A DNA stretch of 64,000 bases from Amycolatopsis sp. FBCC-B4732. Its GTDB lineage: Bacteria; Actinomycetota; Actinomycetes; Mycobacteriales; Pseudonocardiaceae. The notes below the pieces were generated by a model. The model searched no databases, was not told where the DNA came from, and saw only the letters and a list, made by a program, of their open reading frames with translations. The position numbers were made by a program, and so were the translations under genes. The DNA lies in NCBI RefSeq assembly GCF_023008405.1, contig NZ_CP095376.1, positions 6,366,501-6,430,500 of the forward strand. Reading direction: 5' to 3'. Below are positions 1-11,161 of this stretch, one piece after another (position 1 is the first letter of the stretch; every line of letters begins with the position of its first letter).

Positions 1-1161
1 CTGCACCAGCTGTCCGGGGTGGACCGCAAGGAGCTCAAGGACCGGCCGTTCGTCCCGGCGACGCACCCGGCGTTCGGCGAGCGCGAGACGCCGAAGAGCG
101 TCTTCGCCACGCTGCGCGAGGGCGACGTGCTGGTGCACCACCCGTACGACTCGTTCTCCACCAGCGTCCAGCGGTTCATCGAGCAGGCGGCGGCCGACTC
201 GAAGGTCCTCGCGATCAAGCAGACGCTGTACCGGACCTCGGGCGACTCCCCGATCGTCGACGCGCTGATCGACGCCGCGGAGGCGGGCAAGCAGGTCGTC
301 GCGCTGGTCGAGATCAAGGCGCGGTTCGACGAGCAGGCCAACATCACGTGGGCGCGGACACTGGAGCGCGCGGGCGTGCACGTCGTCTACGGCCTGGTCG
401 GGCTGAAGACGCACTGCAAGGTGTCGATGATCGTGCGCCAGGAGGGCTCGACCATCCGCCGCTACTGCCACATCGGCACCGGCAACTACAACCCGAAGAC
501 CGCGCGGCTCTACGAGGACATCGGCCTGTTCACCGCCGACCCGAGCATCGGCGCGGACGTCACCGACCTGTTCAACGTGCTCACCGGCTACTCCCGCCAG
601 GACACCTACCGGACGATCCTCACGTCGCCGCACGGCATCCGCCGCGGCATCGTCCGCGCGATCGGCGAAGAGATCGAGCTGGCGCGGGCCGGGCAGCAGG
701 CCGGGATCCGGATCAAGTGCAACTCGCTGGTCGACGAGCAGGTCATCGACGCGCTCTACCACGCGTCGCAGGCCGGGGTGCCGGTCGAGATCGTGGTGCG
801 CGGCATCTGCACGCTGAAGCCCGGCGTCGAAGGGCTGTCGGAGAACATCCACGTCCGGTCGATCCTGGGCCGGTTCCTGGAGCACTCGCGGGTCTTCCAC
901 TTCCGCGCGGGCGGCACGCACTGGATCGGCAGCGCCGACATGATGCACCGGAACCTGGACCGGCGGATCGAAGCGCTGGTGCGGGTGAAGGACCCGAAGC
1001 TGACGCGGCAGCTCGACGACATCTTCGACTCGGCGCTCGACCCGGCGACGCGTTGCTGGGTGCTGACCGAAAGCGGCGAGTGGGCACCGTTCCCGGCCGA
1101 CGGCTCGCGGGTGCGCGACCACCAGCTGGAGCTGGCGAAGCTGCACGGGGCCGCCGGATGA
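1..1161 (+). CDS. ppk: Polyphosphate kinase 1, C-terminal part (5' end outside window)
   Basis: Reversibly moves the gamma-phosphate of ATP onto inorganic polyphosphate. The frame is open from base 1, so the start lies upstream; about 386 residues remain of a family of roughly 700. Visible are the two phospholipase-D-like C-terminal domains, with the [10 protein letters not shown] and [10 protein letters not shown] stretches that carry the active-site histidines, and the [13 protein letters not shown] stretch before them. The stop codon overlaps the start of the following Nudix gene (ATGA), so the two are translationally coupled. The ppk-mutT1 pair matches the order I recall from M. tuberculosis. 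Identification is firm; only the N-terminal half is unseen. Confidence 0.96.
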   Translation: MHQLSGVDRKELKDRPFVPATHPAFGERETPKSVFATLREGDVLVHHPYDSFSTSVQRFIEQAAADSKVLAIKQTLYRTSGDSPIVDALIDAAEAGKQVVALVEIKARFDEQANITWARTLERAGVHVVYGLVGLKTHCKVSMIVRQEGSTIRRYCHIGTGNYNPKTARLYEDIGLFTADPSIGADVTDLFNVLTGYSRQDTYRTILTSPHGIRRGIVRAIGEEIELARAGQQAGIRIKCNSLVDEQVIDALYHASQAGVPVEIVVRGICTLKPGVEGLSENIHVRSILGRFLEHSRVFHFRAGGTHWIGSADMMHRNLDRRIEALVRVKDPKLTRQLDDIFDSALDPATRCWVLTESGEWAPFPADGSRVRDHQLELAKLHGAAG

Positions 1162-2111
1162 CCCACGAGGTACGGGCGGCCGGCGCGGTGCTGTGGCGCG
1201 TCGCCGGCGGGGTGACCGAGGTCGCCCTGGTCCACCGCCCGCGGTACGACGACTGGTCGATGCCGAAGGGGAAGCTCGACGCGGGCGAGACGAGCGCCGA
1301 AGCCGCCGTCCGCGAAGTGCGTGAGGAGACCGGGTTCGCCGCGGTCCTGGGGCGCTACGTGGCGCAGACGACGTACGCGGTGCCGTCGCGCGGCGGCTCC
1401 GGGACGGTGCCGAAGACGGTCGACTACTTCGCCGCGGAAGCGGTTTCCGGCGAGTTCGCCGAAAACGACGAGGTCGACGAACTGCGCTGGCTGGCGCCGA
1501 CGGCGGCGGAGAAGCTGCTGACGCGGCCGGGCGACGTGCGCGTGCTGCGGGCGTTCTGCGAGCTGCCCGTCGGCCTGTCGAAGGTGCTGCTGGTGCGGCA
1601 CGCGAAAGCGGGTAAGCGCGACGAGTGGACCGGCGACGACGACCTGCGGCCGCTCTCGGAAGCGGGCCTGCGGCAGGCGGCCGCGGTGCGGCGCGTGGTC
1701 GCGCTGTTCGGGCCGGACCGGGTGCTGTCGGCGCCGCGGCTGCGGTGCGTGCAGACGGTGCACGGCATCGCGGACGACCTCGGCACCGAAGTCCGCCACG
1801 AACCGCTGTTCTCGGAAGAGGGCTACTGGCCGGACCCGGTCCTCGGCGTGGCGCGGCTGCTGGCCGTGGCCGGCGACGGCGGGACACCGGTGGTGTCCAG
1901 CCAGGGCGGCGTGATCCCGGACCTGGTGAGCGCACTGGCCGACCGCGACGGCGTCGAGCTTTCCGCCGCGCGAGGCGGGGTCGTGCCCAGCAAGAAGGGC
2001 TCGTTCTGGGTCCTGTCGTTCCGCCCGCCGACGGCCGAGGAGGGCCCGCTGCTGCTGGCGGCGGACTACTACCCGAGCGCCCTCCCGGCCCCCGCGCCCA
2101 CCCGCTCCTGA
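1158..2111 (+). CDS. mutT1: MutT1-type Nudix hydrolase fused to a histidine phosphatase domain
   Basis: A 317-residue two-domain protein. Residues 1-135 are a Nudix hydrolase with the box at about 38-60 (starts GKLDAGE, ends REVREETGF). Residues 143-310 are a histidine-phosphatase domain with the RHA motif at 147-149. Mycobacterial MutT1 has the same layout and cleans oxidised (8-oxo) guanine nucleotides and dinucleoside polyphosphates; that function is inferred from the family. The ATG at 1158 overlaps the ppk stop by four bases, which fixes the start. A polyphosphate/nucleotide housekeeping pair is likely. Confidence 0.93.
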   Translation: MTHEVRAAGAVLWRVAGGVTEVALVHRPRYDDWSMPKGKLDAGETSAEAAVREVREETGFAAVLGRYVAQTTYAVPSRGGSGTVPKTVDYFAAEAVSGEFAENDEVDELRWLAPTAAEKLLTRPGDVRVLRAFCELPVGLSKVLLVRHAKAGKRDEWTGDDDLRPLSEAGLRQAAAVRRVVALFGPDRVLSAPRLRCVQTVHGIADDLGTEVRHEPLFSEEGYWPDPVLGVARLLAVAGDGGTPVVSSQGGVIPDLVSALADRDGVELSAARGGVVPSKKGSFWVLSFRPPTAEEGPLLLAADYYPSALPAPAPTRS

Positions 2112-2188
2112 GTACTCCCCGCCACGAGACAGCGTCCTGACAGTAGATCTTGGTGTACTGGTCCCGGGTCCCGCTGGGCTGCGCCGGG

Positions 2189-4981
2189 CTAGGGGTACGG
2201 CGCATCCCCGGGCGAGGGCCCTTCTGTCGGCACTGTCGCCAGCAGGGCTTGGATCTCCGTGACCCGGGGGTCGCCGAGGCGCTGGCTGACGGTCAGCGCC
2301 TCGGCCCAATGGCCGCTCGCTTCGCGGTCGCGGCCGGTGCGCTGCTTGAGACGGCCCAAGGTGATCTGGACGTCGATGGTCCCGTAGTCGGCGTTCAGCT
2401 CCTTGAGCTCGGCCAACGCGTCGAGGCCCGCCTTCTCCGCTTCGTCGTGCCGTCCCGCTCCGGCGAGCGCCTCGGCGACGTTCCCCAGCGCCAGCGCCGC
2501 GTGGTAGCGGTCCCCCAGTTCGGCGAAGGCTTCGTGCGCGGCCTCGGCGGCTTCGGCCGCGTGGTCGTAGTCGTGCAGGCCGATGCGGCTGGCGCTGACG
2601 TTGAGCAGCGCGTGCGGGACGAACGTGCGCTGCCCGTGGTCTCGCGCGAGGTGGACGGCCTGGAGGGCGTAGCGCTCGGCTTCGGCGTACTCCGCGCGGA
2701 CGTAATAGGCACCGGCGAGGTTCGACAGGATCGCCACGGCCAGCGCGGTCCCGCCGCCCGACTCCGTGGCGGCGCGGGCTTCCTCCAGCGCTTCCAGCGC
2801 TTTGTCGGGCTGCAGCGTGCGCAGGTAGGCCGAGCCGAGGTTGTTGGCGCTGTACTGGAGGCCGGTGTTGTCGCCGGCCTCGCGGGTCACGGCGACGGCC
2901 GCGCGCGCGGTGGTGATCCAGTCGTCGCGGTCGTGGCGCTCGGCGAAGAAGCCGCGCAGCAGCCACGCGAGTTTCCAGGCGTGCGCGGTCCAGCCGCGGC
3001 CGGCGGCGATGCCGACCAGCGCGGTGAGGGCCTGGCGTTCCGTGGCGTACCAGGCGATCGTCTGCTCGTGCTGGGTGAAGCGGACGGCGGGCAGCGGCGG
3101 CGGGCCGAGGGTGATGTCCTCGGTGAGCAGGTCCGGGCGAACCAGCTTGTTGGCCTCCGCGACCGTGGCGAGGTACCAGTCGAGGAGCCGGCGCAACGCG
3201 GCCGCGCGGTCTTCCGCCGTCGTCTCGGTTTCGACGAGTTCGCCGGCGTAGACGCGCAGGAGGTCGTGGAACTGGTAGCGGTCGGTGCCGGGCTGGTTGA
3301 GCAGGTGCGCGGCGGCGAGCTGGTCGGCGAGTTCGCGGGCTTCGCGCAGGTCGGCGCCCGCGAGCGCGGCGGCCGAGGACAGGCTGAACCCGTGGCCCGG
3401 GTGCAGGCCGAGCAGCCGGAAGAACCGCGCGGCGGCCGGGCGGAGGGCCTTGTAGGACCAGGAGAACGCGGCGCGCAGGTCGGTGCCGGCGTCCTGCGGG
3501 TCGCGCAGGGTGTCCAGGCGCAGCCGCTGGTCGCGGAGTTCTTCGACGATGCCGGCGAGCGAAACGCCGGGGAAGCGGGAAGCGCGTTCTCCGGCCAGCG
3601 CCAGCGCGAGCGGCAGGCGCCCGCAGAGCTGGAGGAGTTCGGCGACGGCACCGGGTTCGGCGGCCAGGCGCCGCGGGCCGACGCTGCCGGCGAGCAGCGC
3701 GGCGGCGTCGCCGTCGTCGAAGGACCGCAACGCGATGCGGCGGGCGCCGTCGCGCGCGACGAGGCCCCGCAACTGGTTTCGGCTGGTCACGACGACGAGG
3801 TTGCCGGACCCGGGCAGCAGCGGGCGGACCTGGTCGGCGTCGCGGGCGTTGTCGAGCAGCATGAGCGTGCGGCTGCCGTCGAGCCGGCTGCGCAGCAGCG
3901 CCGAACGTTCCTCCACTGTGGAAGGCACGGACTCGGGCGGGACGCCGAGCGCGCGGAGGAAGCCGGCGAGCGCGGCTTCCGGCGTCACGGGGGTGGCCGC
4001 GGAGTGGCCGCGCAGGTCGAGGAACAGCTGGCCGCCGGGGAACCGGTCGCGGACGCGGTGCGACCAGTGCACGGCCAGCGACGTCTTCCCGACGCCGGCG
4101 GTGCCTTCGATGACGACGATGCCGGACGCGCCGCCGGGCGGGAGCCGGTCGAGCTCGGCGATTTCGGGACCGCGGCCGGTGAAGCCGGCGACGTCGAAGG
4201 GCAGCTGCCGCGGAACGGTGTGCCCGGCGGGTCCGGCGTCGGCGGCGAGCAGTTCGGCGTGCAGCCGCCGCAGGTCTTCGCCCGGCTCGACGCCGAGTTC
4301 GTCGGCCAGCAGGGCCCGCAGCCCGGCGTAGCGCGCGAGTGCTTCGGCCCGGCGCCCGGACCGCGCGAGGGCGCGGACCAGCCGTTCCCACAACGACTCC
4401 CGCAGCGGGTGCTGGGCGACGAGGTCGGTGAGCTCGGCGACGAGCCGCGCGTCGGGCACGAGCCCGGTGTCGAGGTCGATGCGCTGCTCGACGGCGAAGA
4501 GGTGCCGTTCGGTGAGCAACGGCCCCCATTCCGCGGCGAGCGCGGGCGACCCGACGCCTTCGAGGGGAGCCCCGCCCCAGGTGGCGAGCGCGGCGGTGAG
4601 CAGCGCCCGCCGCTGCGCGGGTTCGGTGGTGGCGGCGGCCTGGTCGAGGGCGCGCAGGAAGCGCAGCGCGTCCACCCGGGACGGGTCGACGACCAGCCGG
4701 TACCCGTCCGGCTCGGTGACGACGGTGTCCTCACCGCAAAGCCGGCGCAGGCGCATGACGTAGGTCTGCAGGCTCCCCCGGATGTGCGCGGGCGGCGTCT
4801 CGCCCCAAACCCCGCGCGCGAGCGCATCGATCGACACCAGCCGGCCCGCGGCGAGGGCGAGGGTCGCGAGCAGCGCGCGCTGGCGGGAGCTCGTCAGCAC
4901 GACCGGGGAACCGCCGACGAGCACCTGGAACGGGCCGAGCAGCCGGATGTCGATGGTGGTCGCCCCCAGGTGAGCCGTCAC
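2189..4981 (-). CDS. AfsR/SARP-family transcriptional regulator (BTAD, NB-ARC, TPR)
   Basis: About 930 residues. The N-terminus is an OmpR/DnrI-type winged helix (about 10-95), followed by a bacterial transcriptional activation domain (about 95-245), an NB-ARC-type ATPase with Walker A GTAGVGKTS near residue 295, and a C-terminal region of TPR-like helical repeats. Proteins of this build activate secondary-metabolite or differentiation genes. No biosynthetic cluster lies beside it, so its targets are unknown. GTG 4981 is chosen because family homology begins a few residues later; an in-frame start at 4999 is possible and neither has a strong ribosome site. It interrupts the mutT1-hupB order seen in mycobacteria. 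The long open frame on the opposite strand is a GC-composition shadow. Confidence 0.9.
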   Translation of the reverse strand: MTAHLGATTIDIRLLGPFQVLVGGSPVVLTSSRQRALLATLALAAGRLVSIDALARGVWGETPPAHIRGSLQTYVMRLRRLCGEDTVVTEPDGYRLVVDPSRVDALRFLRALDQAAATTEPAQRRALLTAALATWGGAPLEGVGSPALAAEWGPLLTERHLFAVEQRIDLDTGLVPDARLVAELTDLVAQHPLRESLWERLVRALARSGRRAEALARYAGLRALLADELGVEPGEDLRRLHAELLAADAGPAGHTVPRQLPFDVAGFTGRGPEIAELDRLPPGGASGIVVIEGTAGVGKTSLAVHWSHRVRDRFPGGQLFLDLRGHSAATPVTPEAALAGFLRALGVPPESVPSTVEERSALLRSRLDGSRTLMLLDNARDADQVRPLLPGSGNLVVVTSRNQLRGLVARDGARRIALRSFDDGDAAALLAGSVGPRRLAAEPGAVAELLQLCGRLPLALALAGERASRFPGVSLAGIVEELRDQRLRLDTLRDPQDAGTDLRAAFSWSYKALRPAAARFFRLLGLHPGHGFSLSSAAALAGADLREARELADQLAAAHLLNQPGTDRYQFHDLLRVYAGELVETETTAEDRAAALRRLLDWYLATVAEANKLVRPDLLTEDITLGPPPLPAVRFTQHEQTIAWYATERQALTALVGIAAGRGWTAHAWKLAWLLRGFFAERHDRDDWITTARAAVAVTREAGDNTGLQYSANNLGSAYLRTLQPDKALEALEEARAATESGGGTALAVAILSNLAGAYYVRAEYAEAERYALQAVHLARDHGQRTFVPHALLNVSASRIGLHDYDHAAEAAEAAHEAFAELGDRYHAALALGNVAEALAGAGRHDEAEKAGLDALAELKELNADYGTIDVQITLGRLKQRTGRDREASGHWAEALTVSQRLGDPRVTEIQALLATVPTEGPSPGDAPYP

Positions 4982-5199
4982 GCGCCGCCGGACCCGCACG
5001 CGGGCCCCGAGGAACGCAGCGTGGCATCACTCGGCCGGGCGCTCAAGCAACTTTGCGAAATTGGGCGGAACCGGTCCCGGGGCGGGGGTTGGGCCGAGCG
5101 GGTGGCGTGCGGTTCCGTTCGGGATAGCGGAGTTGGCGGTGAGTGACTTTCGTGAGCGGGCGGTTCGCCGGCTGGGCTTTCGGTTCGCTTTGGGGGCTC

Positions 5200-6205
5200 G
5201 GGGATCGCTTTCGCCGCGGCGGCCCGGTGCGAGCAGCCGGCCCGCAGCGTGGCGCCGAACGACCCACCCGGTCCGGGCTTCGCGGGTGGGGATCGCTTCC
5301 GCCGTACCGGCCCAGCGAAACTGTGTGACCTGCGACCGGGCCTACCCGGCCCGGCCTTAGTCCGGAACTCCGCGGGCGCGGATCGCTTCCGCCGCACCGG
5401 CCCGGGCGAGAGCAGCCGGAACCCGCCGCGTGGCACCAACCGGCCGGTCCGCAACTCCGCACGCGGACCGCTTCCACCGCACCCACCCGGCGAAACCAGC
5501 CAAACCACGTAACCCCCGACCAGGCCTACCCGGCCCGGTCCGGAACTCCGCACGCGGACCACTTCCACCGCACCCACCCGGCGAAACCAGCCAAACCACG
5601 TAACCCCCGACCAGGCCTACCCGGCCCGGTCCGGAACTCCGCACGCGGACCACTTCCACCGCACCCACCCGGCAAGACCAGCCGAAACCCGCCGCGTGGC
5701 ACCAACCGGCCGGTCCGCAACTCCGCACGCGGACCACTTCCACCGCACCCACCCGGCGAAACCAGCCAAACCACGTAACCCCCGACCAGGCCTACCCGGC
5801 CCGGTCCGGAACTCCGCACGCGGACCACTTCCACCGCACCCACCCGGCAAGACCAGCCGAAACCCGCCGCGTGGCACCAACCGGCCGGTCCGGAACTCCG
5901 CACGCGGACCGCTTCCACCGCACCCACCCGGCGAAACCAGCCAAACCACGTAACCCCCGACCAGGCCTACCCGGCCCGGTCCGGAACTCCGCACGCGGAC
6001 CACTTCCACCGCACCCACCCGGCGAAACCAGCCAAACCACGTAACCCCCGACCAGGCCTACCCGGCCCGGTCCGCAACTCCGCACGCGGACCACTTCCAC
6101 CGCACCCACCCGGCAAGACCAGCCGGAACCCGCCGCGTGGCACCAGCCGCCCCCGGTCCGGAACTCCGTGCGCGGGGATCGCTTTCGCCGCGGCGGCCCC
6201 GGACA
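5200..6205. repeat. Tandem array of alternating 84-bp and 91-bp repeat units
   Basis: The marker AACTCCGCACGCGGACC recurs with its AACTC at 5453, 5544, 5635, 5719, 5810, 5894 and 5985, 6076; variant copies lie at 5366 and 6162, and two more decayed units before them start near 5204 and 5290. Spacings are 91 (tail with CCAAACCACGTAACCCCCGA, type A) or 84 (tail with CCCGCCGCGTGGCACCAA, type B); the variant units measure 86-87. The order reads B A B A A B A B A A B, a five-unit super-period of 441 bp. Outer units are decayed, inner ones nearly identical. No frame is convincingly coding. The 200 bases before it (5000-5199), upstream of the SARP gene, hold no recognisable gene. Confidence 0.9.
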
Positions 6206-6209
6206 TGCG

Positions 6210-6242
6210 GCGGGGCCCCGCGCACTTCGCACGGGGCCCCGC
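6210..6242 (-). terminator. Hairpin terminator downstream of the first HU gene
   Basis: Inverted repeat with arms GCGGGGCCCCG and CGGGGCCCCGC around a short loop, about 75 bases past the HU stop codon in the direction of transcription. There is no long T-run, which is usual for high-GC actinomycetes. Confidence 0.65.
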
Positions 6243-6316
6243 CGGAAAGTCGATCGCCTGAGCAGGGGTCGCCCCCTGATTTCACGTTACCGCAGGGGTC
6301 CGACAGTTTTCGGTGG

Positions 6317-7024
6317 TCAGCTCTTCTTCGCCGCGGTCGAGGTTCGCTTGGCCGGTGCCTTGGCCGCGGTGGTCTTCCGGGCCGTGGTCGTCCTGGCAGC
6401 CGGCTTCGCCGCAGTCGTCTTCGCCGCAGCAGGCTTCGCCGCCGTCGTCTTGGCAGCCGTGGTCTTCGCCGCAGCAGGCTTCGCCGCGGTCGCCTTCGGA
6501 GCCGCCTTCGCCCGCGTGGTCGTCTTGGCCGCGGCCGCCTTCGGGGCCGCTGCCGCGCGAGTCCGCGTGGTCGCCGGCTTCGCCGTCGTCGCGGCCGGCT
6601 TCGCCGCCGCTGCCCGGGTCCGCGTCGCCGTCGCCCGGGCCGCCGCCGGCTTCGCTGCCGCTGCGCGCGGTGTCGTCGCCCGAGTCGTCGTGGACGCGCG
6701 GTTCCCCGCGGCCGCCCGCTTCGCCGGCGTCGCCTTCGGCAGCTTCTTCGCCCCGGAAACGACGTCCTTGAAAGTCGTCCCGGCCCGGAACGCGGGCACG
6801 TTCGTCTTCTTGACCCGCACGGCTTCACCGGTACGCGGGTTCCGGGCCGTCCGGGCCGCGCGGGCGCGCTTCTCGAACACGCCGAAGCCGGTGATGTTGA
6901 CCTTTTCGCCCTTGTTGACCGTCCGGATGATGATGTCGACCAGACCGTCGACCGCCTCGGAAGCGGCCTTCTTGTCGCCCAGGCGCTCCGTCAGCGCCTC
7001 GATCAGCTGGGCCTTGTTGGCCAT
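6317..7024 (-). CDS. hupB: HU-type nucleoid protein with AKP/AKT-rich C-terminal tail (HupB)
   Basis: 235 residues. Residues 1-90 are a canonical HU fold that binds and bends DNA as a dimer, including the NPRTGE and VPAFRAG arms. From about 95 on the protein is a low-complexity Ala/Lys/Thr/Arg tail like the histone-H1-like tail of mycobacterial HupB. ATG 7024 is chosen because GGAGGACTGG sits just before it; upstream in-frame codons lack a site. It lies next to leuD-leuC, the conserved mycobacterial position. A near twin lies at 22370-23032 with the same core and promoter but a diverged tail. Confidence 0.96.
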   Translation of the reverse strand: MANKAQLIEALTERLGDKKAASEAVDGLVDIIIRTVNKGEKVNITGFGVFEKRARAARTARNPRTGEAVRVKKTNVPAFRAGTTFKDVVSGAKKLPKATPAKRAAAGNRASTTTRATTPRAAAAKPAAARATATRTRAAAAKPAATTAKPATTRTRAAAAPKAAAAKTTTRAKAAPKATAAKPAAAKTTAAKTTAAKPAAAKTTAAKPAARTTTARKTTAAKAPAKRTSTAAKKS

Positions 7025-7074
7025 TCCAGTCCTCCAAGAAGGGAGTACCCGTCCTCGGCCCGGTCGGCCGACCA

Positions 7075-7109
7075 GCACACGGTATTACCAAGGCAGCACA
7101 AATTCCAAA
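7075..7109 (-). promoter_or_regulatory. Promoter of the first HU gene, shared with the second
   Basis: Reading on the minus strand, TTTGGA (7109-7104), 16 bases, then TAATAC (7087-7082) inside the block TTGGTAATACCGTGTGC. The same block stands before the second HU gene at nearly the same distance from the start codon (50 versus 49 bases). Upstream of it both genes also share a GCGGAACCCGCCCC stretch. Conservation between the copies supports a functional promoter. Confidence 0.7.
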
Positions 7110-7251
7110 CGGCACGCGGACCCTTTCCCTTGCCCCGGGGCGGGTTCCGCCTCGCGAAGAACGCCTCGCGAGGGCCGTTCGGCATCGACTGGACGCAGCC
7201 ATGAAAACGGCGGGATCCCTTGAACCACAAGGGATCCCGCCGAAAAGTGGA

Positions 7252-7854
7252 CTAGCCCGCCGCGATCGGCGTCGTCGTCGGCTTCCAGGACGGGCGGCCG
7301 CCCTCGAAGGCGTCGATCTCACCGGCATGGCGCAACGTGAGAGCGATGTCGTCCAGGCCCTCCAGCAGGCGCCAGCGGACGTAGTCGTCGATCTGGAAGG
7401 GCGCGGTGAAGTCCTTGGCCCGCACGGTCTTGGTCTCGAGGTCGACCGTGACCTCCGTGCCGGGCTCGTTCTCGAGCAGCTTCCAGAGCAGTTCGACGTC
7501 GTGCTGCTCGCACTGCGCGGCCACCAGGCCGCCCTTGCCGGAGTTGCCGCGGAAGATGTCGGCGAAGCGGGCCGAGATGACGGCCCGGAAGCCGTAGTCC
7601 ATCAGCGCCCAGACGGCGTGCTCGCGGGAGGAACCGGTTCCGAAGTCCGGTCCCGCGACCAGCACGCTGCCGGCCTTGAACGGCTCGGAGTTGAGGATGA
7701 AGTCCTCGTCACCGCGCCAGGCGGCGAACAGGCCGTCCTCGAAGCCGGTCCGGGTGACCCGCTTGAGGTAGACCGCCGGGATGATCTGGTCGGTGTCCAC
7801 GTTGGACCGGCGCAGCGGGACGCCGACGCCGGTGTGCTGGGTGAACGGTTCCAT
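7252..7854 (-). CDS. leuD: 3-Isopropylmalate dehydratase small subunit
   Basis: 200 residues, the usual length. Forms the LeuCD aconitase-type dehydratase that isomerises 2-isopropylmalate to 3-isopropylmalate in leucine synthesis. The swivel-domain signature [13 protein letters not shown] is present, as is the [13 protein letters not shown] start typical of LeuD. It follows leuC on the same strand after 21 bases, so the two are one operon. hupB follows 227 bases downstream and has its own promoter. Confidence 0.97.
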   Translation of the reverse strand: MEPFTQHTGVGVPLRRSNVDTDQIIPAVYLKRVTRTGFEDGLFAAWRGDEDFILNSEPFKAGSVLVAGPDFGTGSSREHAVWALMDYGFRAVISARFADIFRGNSGKGGLVAAQCEQHDVELLWKLLENEPGTEVTVDLETKTVRAKDFTAPFQIDDYVRWRLLEGLDDIALTLRHAGEIDAFEGGRPSWKPTTTPIAAG

Positions 7855-7875
7855 GGTGGGAGCTCCTCGGGTGGG

Positions 7876-9309
<1,434 letters not shown>

Positions 9310-9440
9310 CTCCGGCTCCTTCCACGGTTCGACGTCGGAACTCGGGCGCGCACCGCGGGGGCGAATGCGAGCCGCGAAGGAGGGGCGCAGCTCGAGTTCA
9401 GGGTTTTCCCAGATGCTGGACTTCCCAAAGTGCGGGACGC

Positions 9441-9452
9441 TAGTATCGGGTC
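9441..9452 (+). promoter_or_regulatory. -10 element of a probably leaderless promoter for the IclR gene
   Basis: TAGTAT at 9441-9446 lies six bases before the GTG start at 9453, so transcription would begin at or next to the start codon. No Shine-Dalgarno sequence is present, which fits a leaderless mRNA. Upstream in the same spacer, CCAG-ATG-CTGG and TCCC-N7-GGGA dyads are candidate regulator sites shared with leuC. Confidence 0.5.
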
Positions 9453-10154
9453 GTGGGACAGCATAGCGGTATCGGAGTACTGGACAAAGCAGTGGCCGTG
9501 CTGCAGGCGGTCGCGGACGACCCCTGCGGCCTCGCGGAACTCTGCACGCGAACCGGTCTGCCGCGGGCCACCGCGCACCGGCTCGCGGTCGGGCTCGAGG
9601 TGCACCGGTTGCTGCGCCGCGGTCCGGACGGGCGCTGGCGCCCCGGTACGGCACTGGCCGAACTGGCGGGCGGCTCGACGGATCCCCTGCTCGACGCGGC
9701 GGGCGTGGTGCTGCCGAAGCTGCGGGACGTCACCGGCGAAAGCGTGCAGCTCTACCGGCGCGACGGCGTCCAGCGCGTGTGCGTCGCGACGGCGGAACCG
9801 CCCAGCGGCCTGCGCGACACCGTCCCGATCGGTTCGCGGCTGCCGATGACGGCCGGTTCGGGCGCGAAGGTGCTCGCGGCTTGGGCGGACCCGCACACGC
9901 AGCGCACGATCCTGGCCGACGCGGTCTTCGGCGAGCGCACGCTCCTCGAGGTGCGCCGGCGCGGGTGGGCCCAGAGCGTGGCCGAGCGCGAGCCCGGCGT
10001 GGCGAGCATCTCGGCACCGGTGCGCGATTCGGCGGGCACGGTCGTGGCGGCGGTGTCGGTGTCCGGCCCGATCGAGCGGATCGGCCGCAAGCCGGGCGCC
10101 CGCTGGGCGGCCGACCTCCTCGCGGCGGCGGACGCCTTGCAGGAACGGCTTTAG
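9453..10154 (+). CDS. IclR-family regulator of leucine biosynthesis (LtbR/NdgR type)
   Basis: 233 residues: N-terminal winged helix-turn-helix (about 5-65; [19 protein letters not shown]) and C-terminal IclR effector domain (about 75-230). It sits divergently beside leuCD, the place occupied by the regulators named LtbR in Corynebacterium and NdgR in Streptomyces, which control leuCD and other amino acid genes. The role as a leuCD regulator is inferred from family and position. The GTG start follows a -10 box directly, so the message is probably leaderless. Confidence 0.9.
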   Translation: MGQHSGIGVLDKAVAVLQAVADDPCGLAELCTRTGLPRATAHRLAVGLEVHRLLRRGPDGRWRPGTALAELAGGSTDPLLDAAGVVLPKLRDVTGESVQLYRRDGVQRVCVATAEPPSGLRDTVPIGSRLPMTAGSGAKVLAAWADPHTQRTILADAVFGERTLLEVRRRGWAQSVAEREPGVASISAPVRDSAGTVVAAVSVSGPIERIGRKPGARWAADLLAAADALQERL

Positions 10155-10282
10155 GGAACCGCGCCGGCACTCGGGCTTGACCGGTTTCGAGGTGCACCGT
10201 TCGGGGGAACCTCGCGAAAACCGCGTATTCGGTGACGGCGGTCACGTCTCTTCAGGGTCGGAACCACCTGAGGGGGATGGCC

Positions 10283-10528
10283 ATGCTGAACAGACGGGCA
10301 CTGGCGATGTTGCGGGCGGTCGGCGCCGGCCGCGCCGAGCTGACCTGCAGTTGCGAACCGGACCTGCGGGTCGACGGCCTGCCGTGCTGCGACCAGTCCA
10401 CCGCGCACGAGCTGGCGCGGGCGGGGCTGATCCGGGCGGCGCGGGTCGTGGCCGTCGGGCAGTGGGCGCGGGCGGAGCTCACCGACGACGGGCAGCGGGC
10501 GCTGGGTGGCACCCTCGCCGCGGCCTGA
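10283..10528 (+). CDS. Small hypothetical protein with cysteine cluster
   Basis: About 81 residues. The N-terminal half carries four cysteines in two pairs (CSC and CC, in the stretches LTCSCEP and GLPCCDQS), and the rest resembles a helix-rich domain (STAHELARAGLI, ARAELTDDGQRAL) reminiscent of a short winged-helix fragment. AGGGGG lies six bases before ATG 10283; ATG 10277 would leave no spacing. A thiol or metal-binding role is only a guess. Followed on the same strand by a lipoprotein gene. Confidence 0.6.
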   Translation: MLNRRALAMLRAVGAGRAELTCSCEPDLRVDGLPCCDQSTAHELARAGLIRAARVVAVGQWARAELTDDGQRALGGTLAAA

Positions 10529-10585
10529 AGCAACCTTCGGGCAGGCTCGCGCGTGTACCCGCCGAGGACACCGCGAGGGGGACCC

Positions 10586-11161
10586 ATGAAGTTCGTTCCG
10601 GGACTGCTCGGCGCCTGCCTGCTGCTGACGGCGTGTTCGGGCTCGCCACCGGCCGCGCCGCCGACCGTGACGGTGACGGCACCCGCGACCCCGTCGGCGG
10701 CCACCGCCGACCCGGCCGTGCTCAGCTGGATGGACGGCTTCTGCTCCGCGATCCACGGCTACCGCGACCGCACCAACGACGAGGCCGCTCCCGGCAAGCC
10801 CGAGCCGGGCTCGGTGGCCGAAGCGCAGAAGGTGCTGAGCGAGACGCTGGGCGGCATCGCGGCCCGCACCGGCGAGGTGGTCGACAAGCTCACGGCCCTG
10901 CCCCCGGGCCCGGTCCCGACCGCCGAGAAGGTCCGGCAGGCGTTCGTGAAGAAGTACACGACGGCCCGCGACCACGCGGCCGAGGCGAAGAAGGCCCTCG
11001 ACAGCGCCCGGCCCGGCGACGGCGCGTCCCAGCTCCCCGCGGCGGACGCCGTCAAGCGCGCGCAGCAGGACCTCGACGGGGCGTACGACCCGATCGCGCC
11101 GATGGTGGACTCCCCGGACCTGATACAGGCCGCCGCGACCGTGCCGGGCTGCAAGGGCTAG
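10586..11161 (+). CDS. Secreted lipoprotein of unknown function
   Basis: 191 residues. A signal peptide ends in the lipobox LTAC (Cys about residue 19), so the mature protein should be lipid-anchored outside the membrane. A Pro/Thr/Val-rich linker follows, then a mostly helical domain with many Lys/Glu/Ala and a C-terminal VPGCKG. GAGGGG before ATG 10586 fixes the start. Its TAG shares the palindrome CTAG with the stop codon of the convergent gene. No family recognised. Confidence 0.85.
   Translation: MKFVPGLLGACLLLTACSGSPPAAPPTVTVTAPATPSAATADPAVLSWMDGFCSAIHGYRDRTNDEAAPGKPEPGSVAEAQKVLSETLGGIAARTGEVVDKLTALPPGPVPTAEKVRQAFVKKYTTARDHAAEAKKALDSARPGDGASQLPAADAVKRAQQDLDGAYDPIAPMVDSPDLIQAAATVPGCKG

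Noticed and set aside
2150..5146. 998-codon open frame on the plus strand opposite the SARP gene
   Set aside because: Composition artefact of GC-rich coding DNA; Arg/Gly/Glu/Val-rich with no domain, no ribosome site, and the minus strand has clear domains.
5200..6205. CRISPR array
   Set aside because: Units are contiguous near-identical repeats without unique spacers, and there are no cas genes.
5357..6232. Repeated minus-strand reading frames in the 84/91-bp array (a Gly/Pro/Arg-rich repeat protein)
   Set aside because: Frames change between units (84 keeps frame, 91 does not), there is no signal or ribosome site, and each start is just a repeated ATG in the unit.
6137..7223. Plus-strand frames opposite hupB
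   Set aside because: Ala/Arg-rich mirror of the AKP tail on the other strand.
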